Positions 12,151-23,655 of a DNA stretch of 64,000 nt are shown here, in pieces; position 1 is the first letter of the stretch; the number at the start of each line of letters is the position of its first letter. Position numbers and translations under genes: made by a program. The notes under the pieces are model-generated. The model was not told the origin of the DNA and did not search any database. It was given only the letters and a program-made list of their open reading frames with translations. The DNA lies in contig NW_025963551.1 in NCBI RefSeq assembly GCF_910591885.1, forward strand, positions 2,480,001 through 2,544,000. Reading direction: 5' to 3'. Source of the stretch: Bombus terrestris. Taxonomy: Eukaryota; Arthropoda; Insecta; Hymenoptera; Apidae.

Positions 12151-13503
12151 TCCGCTCGCTCGTAAGAATCTAGCCCAACCTCACAACCGATCCGACACGT
12201 TCGCAAATTTGAAATTAGTCGCCTCCTTATCGGATAACGAACACAAGAGGGATTGGTTTTAGGTTAGGCTATAGTTATCGATCGGGCGCAGCGAGCGAGG
12301 GACGCATAAAGGTGTGTCACAAACCAACGGTTTGTCACATAGGGTCATTGAAATATTCGCACCAGCCCTAGGAGCCGGAAGTCTTTATCGAATTGCCTAC
12401 AGACAATAGTTTACAGTATATCAATATTTGTACATAAATAGTAATATTTTCACACAGTACAGTGCAACGTGAGGTCCGAAATCGCTGACAAATTGAGGTA
12501 ATAACAGGAAATATATGCAAGGCAATATAAGGTATATGTATAGCTTGGAAATTGTAATCGTTGCTCGCTCGCTCCGCCCGCTCGTAAGAATCTAGCCCAA
12601 CCTCACAACCGATCCGACACGTTCGCAAATTTGAAATTTGTCCCCTCCTTATCGAATGGCGAACGTAAGAGATATTGGTTTTAGGTTAGGCTATAGTTAT
12701 CGGGCGAGCACAGGGAGCGAGGGACGCGTAAGGGTGTGTCACAAACCAAAGGTTTGTCACATAGGGTCATTGAAATATTCGCACCAGCCCCAGGAGCCGG
12801 AAGTCTTTATCGAATTGCCTACAGACAAAAGTTTACAGTATATCAATATTTGTACATAAATAGTAATATTTTCACACAGTACAGTGCAACGTGAGGTCCG
12901 AAATCGCTGACAAATTGAGGTAATAACAGGAAATATATGCAAGGCAATATAAGGTATATGTATAGCTTGGAAATTGTAATCGTTGCTGGCTCGCTCCGCC
13001 CGCTCGTAAGAATCTAGCCCAACCTCACAACCGATCCGACACGTTCGCAAATTTCAAATTAGTCGCCTCCTTATCGGATAACGAACGCAAGAGGGATTGG
13101 TTTTAGGTTAGGCTATAGTTATCGGGCGAGCACAGGGAGCGAGGGACGCGTAAGGGTGTGTCACAAACCAACGGTTTGTCACATAGGGTCATTGAAATAT
13201 TCGCACCAGCCCCAGGAGCCGGAAGTCTTTATCGAATTGCCTACAGACAATAGTTTACAGTGTATCAATATTTGTACATAAATAGTAATATTTTCACACA
13301 GTACAGTGCAACGTGAGGTCCGAAATCGCTGACAAATTGATGTAATAACAGGAAATATATGCAAGGCAATATAAGGTATATGTATAGCTTGGAAATTGTA
13401 ATCGTTGCTCGCTCGCTCCGCTCGCTCGTAAGAATCTAGCCCAACCTCACAACCGATCCGACACGTTCGCAAATTTCAATTTAGTCGCCTCCTTATCGGA
13501 TAA

Positions 13504-13925
13504 CGAACGCAAGAGGGATTGGTTTTAGGTTAGGCTATAGTTATCGGGCGAGCACAGGGAGCGAGGGACGCGTAAGGGTGTGTCACAAACCAACGGTTTG
13601 TCACATAGGGTCATTGAAATATTCGCACCAGCCCCAGGAGCCGGAAGTCTTTATCGAATTGCCTACAGACAAAAGTTTACAGTATATCAATATTTGTACA
13701 TAAATAGTAATATTTTCACACAGTACAGTGCAACGTGAGGTCCGAAATCGCTGACAAATTGAGGTAATAACAGGAAATATATGCAAGGCAATATAAGGTA
13801 TATGTATAGCTTGGAAATTGTAATCGTTGCTCGCTCGCTCCGCTCGCTCGTAAGAATCTAGTCCAACCTCACAACCGATCCGACACGTTCGCAAATTTGA
13901 AATTAGTCGCCTCCTTAACGGATAA
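13504..13925 (+). repeat. Reference unit, subfamily S1 (dominant type)
   Basis: This is a typical 422-bp S1 unit. Its box A reads CGGGCGAGCACAGGGAGCG, differing at three positions from the S5 box, and is followed by GACGCGTAAGGG. The dyad is intact (AAACC-AAC-GGTTT). The next diagnostic sites are AGGGTCATTG and CAGCCCCAGGAGCCGG, then an AT-rich middle, then box B (GCTCGCTCGCTCC plus GCTCGCTCG) and the right arm. S1 predominates from 7.6 to 52.8 kb and is also present in both flanking blocks. The loss of match between its box A and box B means it has the weakest self-complementarity of the five subfamilies. Confidence 0.9.
13671..13726. other. AT-rich middle segment of unit (representative)
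   Basis: This is the most AT-rich stretch of the unit. It holds two AATATT palindromes about 18 bp apart, with the palindrome TGTACA next to the first. It marks the part where S1-like (GTATATCAATATTTGTACAT) and S3/S4/S5-like (GTTTATCAATAGTTTTACAT) versions are most easily told apart. The extra T that makes 423-bp units lies just after it, in ACAGTTGCAACG. No gene or promoter signal is supported. Confidence 0.6.
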
Positions 13926-15619
13926 CGAACACAAGAGGGATTGGTTTTAGGTTAGGCTATAGTTATCGGGCGAGCACAGGGAGCGAGGGACGCGTAAGGG
14001 TGTGTCACAAACCAACGGTTTGTCACATAGGGTCATTGAAATATTCGCACCAGCCCCAGGAGCCGGAAGTCTTTATCGAATTGCCTACAGACAATAGTTT
14101 ACAGTATATCAATATTTGTACATAAATAGTAATATTTTCACATAGTACAGTTGCAACGTGTGGTCCGAAATCGCTGACAAATTGAGGTAATAACAGGAAA
14201 TATATGCAAGGCAATATAAGGTATATGTATAGCTTGGAAATTGTAATCGTTGCTCGCTCGCTCCGCTCGCTCGTAAGAATCTAGTCCAACCTCACAACCG
14301 ATCCGACACGTTCGCAAATTTGAAGTTAGTCCCCTCCTTATCGGATAACGAAAGCAAGAGGGATTGGTTTTAGGTTAGGCTATAGTTATCGGGCGAGCAC
14401 AGGGAGCGAGGGACGCGTAAGGGTGTGTCACAAACCAACGGTTTGTCACATAGGGTCATTGAAATATTCGCACCAGCCCCAGGAGCCGGAAGTCTTTATC
14501 GAATTTCCTACAGACAAAAGTTTACAGTATATCAATATTTGTACATAAATAGTAATAATTTCACACAGTACAGTGCAACGTGAGGTCCGAAATCGCTGTC
14601 AAATTGAGGTAATGACAGGAAATATATGCAAGGCAATATAAGGTATATGTATAGCTTGGAAATTGTAATCGTTGCTCGCTCGCTCCGCTCGCTCGTAAGA
14701 ATCTAGTCCAACCTCCCAACCGATCCGACACGTTCGCAAATTTGAAATTAGTCCCCTCCTTATCGAATGGCGAACGTATGAGGTATTGGTTTTAGGTTAG
14801 GCTATGGTTTTCAAGCGAGCGCAGCGAGCGAGGGTCGCGTTAAGGTGTGTCACAAACCAACGGTTTGGCACTTAGGGACATTGAAATATTCGCACCAGCC
14901 CGAGGAGTCGGAAGCCTTTATCGCGTTGCCTACTGACAAAAGTTTACAGTTTATCAATAGTTTTACATAAATAGTAATATTTCCACATAGTACGGTGCAA
15001 CGTAAGGTCCGAAATCGCTGACAAATTGAGGTAATAACAGGAAATATATGCAAGGCAATATAAGGTATATGTATAGCTGGGAAATTGTAATCGTTGCTCG
15101 CTCGCTCCGCTCGCTAGTAAGGATCTAGTCCAACCTCACAATCGATCCGACGCGTTCGCAAATTTGAAGTTAGTCCCCTCCTTATCGAATAACGAAAGCA
15201 AGAGGGATTGGTTTTAGGTTAGGCAAAAGTTATCGGGCGAGCACAGGGAGCGAGGGACGCGTAAGGGTGTGTCACAAACCAACGGTTTGTCACATAGGGT
15301 CATTGAAATATTCGCACCAGCCCCAGGAGCCGGAAGTCTTTATCGAATTGCCTACAGACAATAGTTTACAGTATATCAATATTTGTACATAAATAGTAAT
15401 ATTTTCACATAGTACAGTTGAAACGTGAGGTCCGAAATCGCTGACAAATTGAGGTAATAACAGGAAATATATGCAAGGCAATATAAGGTATATGTATAGC
15501 TTGGAAATTGTAATCGTTGCTCGCTCGCTGCGCTCGCTCGTAAGAATCTAGTCCAACCTCACAACCGATCCGACACGTTCGCAAATTTCAAATTAGTCGC
15601 CTCCGTATCGGATAACGAA

Positions 15620-16987
15620 CGCAAGAGGGATTGGTTTTAGGTTAGGCTATAGTTATCGGGCGAGCACAGGGAGCGAGGGACGCGTAAGGGTGTGTCACAA
15701 ACCAACGGTTTGTCACATAGGGTCATTGAAATATTCGCACCAGCCCCAGGAGCCGGAAGTCTTTATCGAATTGCCTACAGACAAAAGTTTACAGTATATC
15801 AATATTTGTACATAAATAGTAATATTTTCACACAGTACGGTGCAACGTAAGGTCCGAAATCGCTGACAAATTGAGGTAATAACAGGAAATATATGCAAGG
15901 CAATATAAGGTATATGTATAGCTGGGAAATTGTAATCGTTGCTCGCTCGCTCCGCTCGCTCCGCTCGCTCGTAAGGATCTAGTCCAACCTCACAACCGAT
16001 CCGACACGTTCGCAAATTTGAAGTTAGTCCCCTCCTTATCGGAAAACGAAAGCAAGAGGGATTGGTTTTAGGTTAGGCTATAGTTATCGGGCGAGCACAG
16101 GGAGCGAGGGACGCGTAAGGGTGTGTCACAAACCAACGGTTTGTCACATAGGGTCATTGAAATATTCGCACCAGCCCCAGGAGCCGGAAGTCTTTATCGA
16201 ATTGCCTACAGACAATAGTTTACAGTATATCAATATTTGTACATAAATAGTAATATTTTCACATAGTACAGTTGCAACGTGAGGTCCGAAATCGCTGACA
16301 AATTGAGGTAATAACAGGAAATATATGCAAGGCAATATAAGGTATATGTATAGCTTGGAAATTGTAATCGTTGCTCGCTCGCTCCGCTCGCTCGCAAGAA
16401 TCTAGTCCAACCTCACAACCGATCCGACACGTTCGCAAATTTCAAATTAGTCGCCTCCTTATCGGATAACGAACGCAAGAGGGATTGGTTTTAGGTTAGG
16501 CTATAGTTATCGGGCGAGCACAGGGAGCGAGGGACGCGTAAAGGTGTGTCACAAACCAACGGTTTGTCACATAGGGTCATTGAAATATTCGCACCAGCCC
16601 CAGGAGCCGGAAGACTTCATCGAATTGCCTACAGACAAAAGTTTACAGTATATCAATATTTGTACATAAATAGTAATATTTTCACACAGTACAGTGCAAC
16701 GGGAGGTCCGAAATCGCTGACAAATTGAGGTAATAACAGGAAATATATACAAGGCAATATAAGGTATATGTATAGCTTGGAAATTGTAATCGTTGCTCGC
16801 TCGCTCCGCTCGCTCGTAAGAATCTAGTCCAACCTCACAACCGATCCGACACGTTCGCAAATTTGAAATTAGTCGCCTCCTTATCGGATAACGAACACAA
16901 GAGGGATTGGTTTTAGGTTAGGCTATAGTTATCGGGCGAGCACAGGGAGCGGGGGACGCGTAAGGGTGTGTCACAAACCAACGGTTT
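15620..16987 (+). repeat. 1,698-bp four-unit duplication, copy 1
   Basis: It matches 17318-18685 at a constant offset of 1,698 bp (units of 431, 423, 422 and 422 bp). Shared rare variants are the 9-bp box B expansion at 15941-15971, GAAGACTTCATCG near 16612, CAACGGGAGG near 16698 and GAGCGGGGGACG near 16948. The match stops inside the dyad at 16987, where this copy jumps to S4 sequence. Confidence 0.9.
15941..15971. repeat. Box B expanded by 9 bp
   Basis: Box B normally spans 22 bp. Here one extra 9-bp step, GCTCGCTCC, makes it 31 bp and the unit 431 bp. The same expansion is at 17639-17669, exactly 1,698 bp away, so it predates that duplication. Replication slippage in the GCTC-rich box is the simplest cause. 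Confidence 0.9.
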
Positions 16988-17313
16988 GGCACTTAGGGAC
17001 ATTAAAATATTCGCACCAGCCCGAGGAGTCGGAAGCCTTTATCGCGTTGTCTACTGACAAAAGTTTACAGTTTATCAATAGCTTTACATAAATAGTAATA
17101 TTTCCACATAGTACGGTGCAACGTAAGGTCCGAAATCGCTGACAAATTGAGGTAATAACAGGAAATATATGCAAGGCAATATAAGGTATATGTATAGCTG
17201 GGAAATTGTAATCGTTGCTCGCTCGCTCCGCTCGCTCGTAAGAATCTAGTCCAACCTCACAACCGATCCGACACGTTCGCAAATTTGAAGTTAGTCCCCT
17301 CCTTATCGGATAA
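16892..17313 (+). repeat. Hybrid unit S1/S4, switch inside the dyad
   Basis: The head is S1 (CGGGCGAGCACAGGGAGCG with the rare GGGGGACG) and the body from 16988 is S4 (GGCACTTAGGGACATT, then CCCGAGGAGTCGGAAGCC). The switch falls within or just before the GTGTGTCACAAACC-AACGGTTTG stretch that both parents share. The partner of the left half is at 18590-18685. The right half resembles 21648 and 25016, with the rare GTTGTCTACTG. Confidence 0.85.
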
Positions 17314-17317
17314 CGAA

Positions 17318-18685
17318 AGCAAGAGGGATTGGTTTTAGGTTAGGCTATAGTTAACGGGCGAGCACAGGGAGCGAGGGACGCGTAAGGGTGTGTCACAAAC
17401 CAACGGTTTGTCACATAGGGTCATTGAAATATTCGCACCAGCCCCAGGAGCCGGAAGTCTTTATCGAATTGCCTACAGACAAAAGTTTACAGTATATCAA
17501 TATTTGTACATAAATAGTAATATTTTCACACAGTACGGTGCAACGTAAGGTCCGAAATCGCTGACACATTGAGGTAATAACAGGAAATATATGCAAGGCA
17601 ATATAAGGTATATGTATAGCTGGGAAATTGTAATCGTTGCTCGCTCGCTCCGCTCGCTCCGCTCGCTCGTAAGGATCTAGTCCAACCTCACAACCGATCC
17701 GACACGTTCGCAAATTTGAAGTTAGTCCCCTCCTTATCGGATAACGAAAGCAAGAGGGATTGGTTTTAGGTTAGGCTATAGTTATCGGGCGAGCACAGGG
17801 AGCGAGGGACGCGTAAGGGTGTGTCACAAACCAACGGTTTGTCACATAGGGTCATTGAAATATTCGCACCAGCCCCAGGAGCCGGAAGTCTTTATCGAAT
17901 TGCCTACAGACAATAGTTTACAGTATATCAATATTTGTACATAAATAGTAATATTTTCACATAGTACAGTTGCAACGTGAGGTCCGAAATCGCTGACAAA
18001 TTGAGGTAATAACAGGAAATATATGCAAGGCAATATAAGGTATATGTATAGCTTGGAAATTGTAATCGTTGCTCGCTCGCTCCGCTCGCTCGCAAGAATC
18101 TAGTCCAACCTCACAACCGATCCGACACGTTCGCAAATTTCAAATTAGTCGCCTCCTTATCGGATAACGAACGCAAGAGGGATTGGTTTTAGGTTAGGCT
18201 ATAGTTATCGGGCGAGCACAGGGAGCGAGGGACGCGTAAGGGTGTGTCACAAACCAACGGTTTGTCACATAGGGTCATTGAAATATTCGCACCAGCCCCA
18301 GGAGCCGGAAGACTTCATCGAATTGCCTACAGACAAAAGTTTACAGTATATCAATATTTGTACATAAATAGTAATATTTTCACACAGTACAGTGCAACGG
18401 GAGGTCCGAAATCGCTGACAAATTGAGGTAATAACAGGAAATATATGCAAGGCAATATAAGGTATATGTATAGCTTGGAAATTGTAATCGTTGCTCGCTC
18501 GCTCCGCTCGCTCGTAAGAATCTAGTCCAACCTCACAACCGACCCGACACGTTCGCAAATTTGAAATTAGTCGCCTCCTTATCGGATAACGAACACAAGA
18601 GGGATTGGTTTTAGGTTAGGCTATAGTTATCGGGCGAGCACAGGGAGCGGGGGACGCGTAAGGGTGTGTCACAAACCAACGGTTT
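17318..18685 (+). repeat. 1,698-bp four-unit duplication, copy 2
   Basis: Second copy of 15620-16987, with few private changes: TTAACGGG at 17352, GACACATTG near 17566 and GACCCGACAC near 18541. It continues past the dyad as a normal S1 unit, so the copy 1 junction is the derived one. Confidence 0.9.
17639..17669. repeat. Box B expanded by 9 bp (duplicate)
   Basis: This is the second and only other expanded box B in the window. It was inherited through the four-unit duplication and is not an independent event. Confidence 0.9.
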
Positions 18686-19011
18686 GTCACATAGGGTCAT
18701 TGAAATATTCGCACCAGCCCCAGGAGCCGGAAGTCTTTATCGAATTGCCTACAGACAAAAGTTTACAGTATATCAATATTTGTACATAAATAGTAATATT
18801 TTCACACAGTACAGTGCAACGTGAGGTCCGAAATCGCTGACAAATTGAGGTAATAACAGGAAATATATGCAAGGCAATATAAGGTATACGTATAGCTTGG
18901 AAATTGTAATCGTTGCTCGCTCGCTCCGCTCGCTCGTAAGAATCTAGTCCAACCTCCCAACCGATCCGACACGTTCGCAAATTTGAAATTAGTCCCCTCC
19001 TTATCGAATGG

Positions 19012-19433
19012 CGAACGTATGAGGTATTGGTTTTAGGTTAGGCTATGGTTTTCAAGCGAGCGCAGCGAGCGAGGGTCGCGTTAAGGTGTGTCACAAACCA
19101 ACGGTTTGGCACTTAGGGACATTGAAATATTCGCACCAGCCCGAGGAGTCGGAAGCCTTTATCGCGTTGCCTACTGACAAAAGTTTACAGTTTATCAATA
19201 GTTTTACATAAATAGTAATATTTCCACATAGTACGGTGCAACGTAAGGTCCGAAATCGCTGACAAATTGAGGTAATAACAGGAAATATATGCAAGGCAAT
19301 ATAAGGTATATGTATAGCTGGGAAATTGTAATCGTTGCTCGCTCGCTCCGCTCGCTCGTAGGGATCTAGTCCAACCTCACAATCGATCCGACACGTTCGC
19401 AAATTTGAAGTTAGTCCCCTCCTTATCGGATAA
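19012..19433 (+). repeat. Reference unit, subfamily S4
   Basis: S4 opens CGAACGTATGAGGTATTGG and has TTTTCAAGCGAGCGCAGCG in box A, then GGGTCGCGTTAAGG or GGGTCGCGTAAAGG. It reads GGTTTGGCACTTAGGGACATT after the dyad and CAGCCCGAGGAGTCGGAAGCC downstream. Its middle often contains CACATAGTACGGTGCAACGTAAGG. S4 units usually follow an S1 unit whose right arm reads CCTCCCAACC, so the pair behaves as a dimer. Such pairs recur at about 7.2, 10.5, 14.3, 18.6, 21.1, 24.5, 35.0, 36.3, 38.8, 42.2, 46.4 and 49.4 kb. Confidence 0.85.
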
Positions 19434-21199
19434 CGAAAGCAAGAGGGATTGGTTTTAGGTTAGGCTATAGTTATCGGGCGAGCACAGGGAGCGAGGGACG
19501 CGTAAGGGTGTGTCACAAACCAACGGTTTGTCACATAGGGTCATTGAAATATTCGCACCAGCCCCAGGAGCCGGAAGTCTTTATCGAATTGCCTACAGAC
19601 AATAGTTTACAGTATATCAATATTTGTACATAAATAGTAATATTTTCACATAGTACAGTTGCAACGTGAGGTCCGAAATCGCTGACAAATTGAGGTAATA
19701 ACAGGAAATATATGCAAGGCAATATAAGGTATATGTATAGCTTGGAAATTGTAATCGTTGCTCGCTCGCTCCGCTCGCTCGTAAGAATCTAGTCCAACCT
19801 CACAACCGATCCGACACGTTCGCAAATTTCAAATTAGTCGCCTCCTTATCGGATAACGAACGCAAGAGGGATTGGTTTTAGGTTAGGCTATAGTTATCGG
19901 GCGAGCACAGGGAGCGAGGGACGCGTAAGGGTGTGTCACAAACCAACGGTTTGTCACATAGGGTCATTGAAATATTCGCACCAGCCCCAGGAGCCGGAAG
20001 TCTTTATCGAATTGCCTACAGACAAAAGTTTACAGTATATCAATATTTGTACATAAATAGTAATATTTTCACACAGTACGGTGCAACGTAAGGTCCGAAA
20101 TCGCTGACAAATTGAGGTAATAACAGGAAATATATGCAAGGCAATATAAGGTATATGTATAGCTTGGAAATTGTAATCGTTGCTCGCTCGCTCCGCTCGC
20201 TCGTAAGAATCTAGTCCAACCTCACAACCGATCCGACACGTTCGCAAATTTCAAATTAGTCGCCTCCTTATCGGATAACGAACGCAAGAGGGATTGGTTT
20301 TAGGTTAGGCTATAGTTATCGGGCGAGCACAGGGAGCGAGGGACGCGTAAGGGTGTGTCACAAACCAACGGTTTGTCACATAGGGTCATTGAAATATTCG
20401 CACCAGCCCCAGGAGCCGGAAGTCTTTATCGAATTGCCTACAGACAAAAGTTTACAGTATATCAATATTTGTACATAAATAGTAATATTTTCACACAGTA
20501 CGGTGCAACGTAAGGTCCGAAATCGCTGACAAATTGAGGTAATAACAGGAAATATATGCAAGGCAATATAAGGTATATGTATAGCTGGGAAATTGTAATC
20601 GTTGCTCGCTCGCTCCGCTCGCTCGTAAGGATCTAGTCCAACCTCACAACCGATCCGACACGTTCGCAAATTTGAAGTTAGTCCCCTCCTTATCGGATAA
20701 CGAAAGCAAGAGGGATTGGTTTTAGGTTAGGCTATAGTTATCGGGCGAGCACAGGGAGCGAGGGACGCGTAAGGGTGTGTCACAAACCAACGGTTTGTCA
20801 CATAGGGTCATTGAAATATTCGCACCAGCCCCAGGAGCCGGAAGTCTTTATCGAATTGCCTACAGACAAAAGTTTACAGTATATCAATATTTGTACATAA
20901 ATAGTAATAATTTCACATAGTACAGTTGCAACGTGAGGTCCGAAATCGCTGACAAATTGAGGTAATGACAGGAAATATATGCAAGGCAATATAAGGTATA
21001 TGTATAGCTTGGAAATTGTAATCGTTGCTCGCTCGCTCCGCTCGCTCGTAAGAATCTAGTCCAACCTCACAACCGATCCGACACGTTCGCAAATTTCAAA
21101 TTAGTCGCCTCCTTATCGGATAACGAACGCATGAGGGATTGGTTTTAGGTTAGGCTATAGTTATCGGGCGAGCACAGGGAGCGAGGGACGCGTAAGGGT

Positions 21200-23568
21200 G
21201 TGTCACAAACCAACGGTTTGTCACATAGGGTCATTGAAATATTCGCACCAGCCCCAGGAGCCGGAAGTCTTTATCGAATTGCCTACAGACAAAAGTTTAC
21301 AGTATATCAATATTTGTACATAAATAGTAATATTTTCACACAGTACAGTGCAACGTGAGGTCCGAAATCGCTGACAAATTGAGGTAATAACAGGAAATAT
21401 ATGCAAGGCAATATAAGGTATACGTATAGCTTGGAAATTGTAATCGTTGCTCGCTCGCTCCGCTCGCTCGTAAGAATCTAGTCCAACCTCCCAACCGATC
21501 CGACACGTTCGCAAATTTGAAATTAGTCCCCTCCTTATCGAATGGCGAACGTATGAGGTATTGGTTTTAGGTTAGGCTATAGTTTTCAAGCGAGCGCAGC
21601 GAGCGAGGGTCGCGTAAAGGTGTGTCACAAACCAACGGTTTGGCACTTAGGGACATTGAAATATTCGCACCAGCCCGAGGAGTCGGAAGCCTTTATCGCG
21701 TTGTCTACTGACAAAAGTTTACAGTTTATCAATAGTTTTACATAAATAGTAATATTTCCACATAGTACGGTGCAACGTAAGGTCCGAAATCGCTGACAAA
21801 TTGAGGTAATAACAGGAAATATATGCAAGGCAATATAAGGTATATGTATAGCTGGGAAATTGTAATCGTTGCTCGCTCGCTCCGCTCGCTCGTAAGAATC
21901 TAGTCCAACCTCACAACCGATCCGACACGTTCGCAAATTTGAAGTTAGTCCCCTCCTTATCGGATAACGAAAGCAAGAGGGATTGGTTTTAGGTTAGGCT
22001 ATAGTTATCGGGCGAGCACAGGGAGCGAGTGACGCGTAAGGGTGTGTCACAAACCAACGGTTTGTCACATAGGGTCATTGAAATATTCGCACCAGCCCCA
22101 GGAGCCGGAAGTCTTTATCGAATTGCGTACTGACAAAAGTTTACAGTATATCAATATTTGTACATAAATAGTAATATTTTCACACAGTACAATGCAACGT
22201 GAGGTCCGAAATCGCTGACAAATTGAGGTAATAATAAGAAATATATGCAGGACAATATAAGATATATGTATAGCTTGGAAATTGTAATCGTTGATCGCTC
22301 GCTCCCCTCGCACGTAAGAATCTAGTGCAACCTCACAACCGATCCGACACGTTCGCAAATTTGAAATTAGTCGCCTCCTTATCGGATAACGAACACAAGA
22401 GGGATTGGTTTTAGGTTAGGCTATAGTTATCGATCGGGCGCAGCGAGCGAGGGACGCATAAAGGTGTGTCACAAACCAACGGTTTGTCACATAGGGTCAT
22501 TGAAATATTCGCACCAGCCCCAGGAGCCGGAAGTCTTTATCGAATTGCCTACAGACAATAGTTTACAGTATATCAATATTTGTACATAAATAGTAATATT
22601 TTCACACAGTACAGTGCAACGTGAGGTCCGAAATCGCTGACAAATTGAGGTAATAACAGGAAATATATGCAAGGCAATATAAGGTATATGTATAGCTTGG
22701 AAATTGTAATCGTTGCTCGCTCGCTCCGCTCGCTCGTAAGAATCTAGCCCAACCTCACAACCGATCCGACACGTTCGCAAATTTGAAATTAGTCGCCTCC
22801 TTATCGGATAACGAACACAAGAGGGATTGGTTTTAGGTTAGGCTATAGTTATCGATCGGGCGCAGCGAGCGAGGGACGCGTAAAGGTGTGTCACAAACCA
22901 ACGGTTTGTCACATAGGGTCATTGAAATATTCGCACCAGCCCCAGGAGCCGGAAGTCTTTATCGAATTGCCTACAGACAATAGTTTACAGTATATCAATA
23001 TTTGTACATAAATAGTAATATTTTCACACAGTACAGTGCAACGTGAGGTCCGAAATCGCTGACAAATTGAGGTAATAACAGGAAATATATGCAAGGCAAT
23101 ATAAGGTATATGTATAGCTTGGAAATTGTAATCGTTGCTCGCTCGCTTCGCTCGCTCGTAAGAATCTAGCCCAACCTCACAACCGATCCGACACGTTCGC
23201 AAATTTGAAATTAGTCGCCTCCTTATCGGATAACGAACACAAGAGGGATTGGTTTTAGGTTAGGCTATAGTTATCGATCGGGCGCAGCGAGCGAGGGACG
23301 CATAAAGGTGTGTCACAAACCAACGGTTTGTCACATAGGGTCATTGAAATATTCGCACCAGCCCCAGGAGCCGGAAGTCTTTATCGAATTGCCTACAGAC
23401 AATAGTTTACAGTATATCAATATTTGTACATAAATAGTAATATTTTCACACAGTACAGTGCAACGTGAGGTCCGAAATCGCTGACAAATTGAGGTAATAA
23501 CAGGAAATATATGCAAGGCAATATAAGGTATATGTATAGCTTGGAAATTGTAATCGTTGCTCGCTCGC
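21200..23568 (+). repeat. 3,376-bp eight-unit repeat, copy 1
   Basis: It matches 24576-26944 at a constant offset of 3,376 bp. Shared rare variants include TATACGTATAGC (21420 and 24796), GTTGTCTACTG (21702 and 25078) and AATAATAAGAAATATATG (22230 and 25606). All units are 422 bp. It contains an S1, an S4, an ERGER-type S1 (box B GATCGCTCGCTCCCC) and S2 units. Confidence 0.85.
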
Positions 23569-23655
23569 TCCGCTCGCTCGTAAGAATCTAGCCCAACCTC
23601 ACAACCGATCCGACACGTTCGCAAATTTGAAATTAGTCGCCTCCTTATCGGATAA
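23234..23655 (+). repeat. Reference unit, subfamily S2
   Basis: S2 differs from S1 mainly in the first quarter. The unit opens CGAACACAAG rather than CGAACGCAAG, box A is preceded by TATCGATCGGGCGCAGCG, and GACGCATAAAGG replaces GACGCGTAAGGG. From the dyad onward it is S1-like. It therefore looks like an S1 body with an S3-like head. S2 units occur singly or in runs, for example four in a row from 22390 to 24077, then again at 24500 and from 25766 to 27031. They are also fixed positions of the 39.7-52.8 kb higher-order repeat. Confidence 0.85.

Noticed and set aside
13504..13925. CENP-B box
   Set aside because: I looked for TTCG, four bases, A, two bases, CGGG on both strands around ATTCGCACCAGCCCC and CGTTCGCAAATTT. 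Neither fits the core.
13871..13925. tRNA-derived or Pol III promoter (B-box-like GTTCGCAAATT in the right arm)
   Set aside because: It does not match GGTTCGANNCC at the key positions, and there is no A box or cloverleaf.
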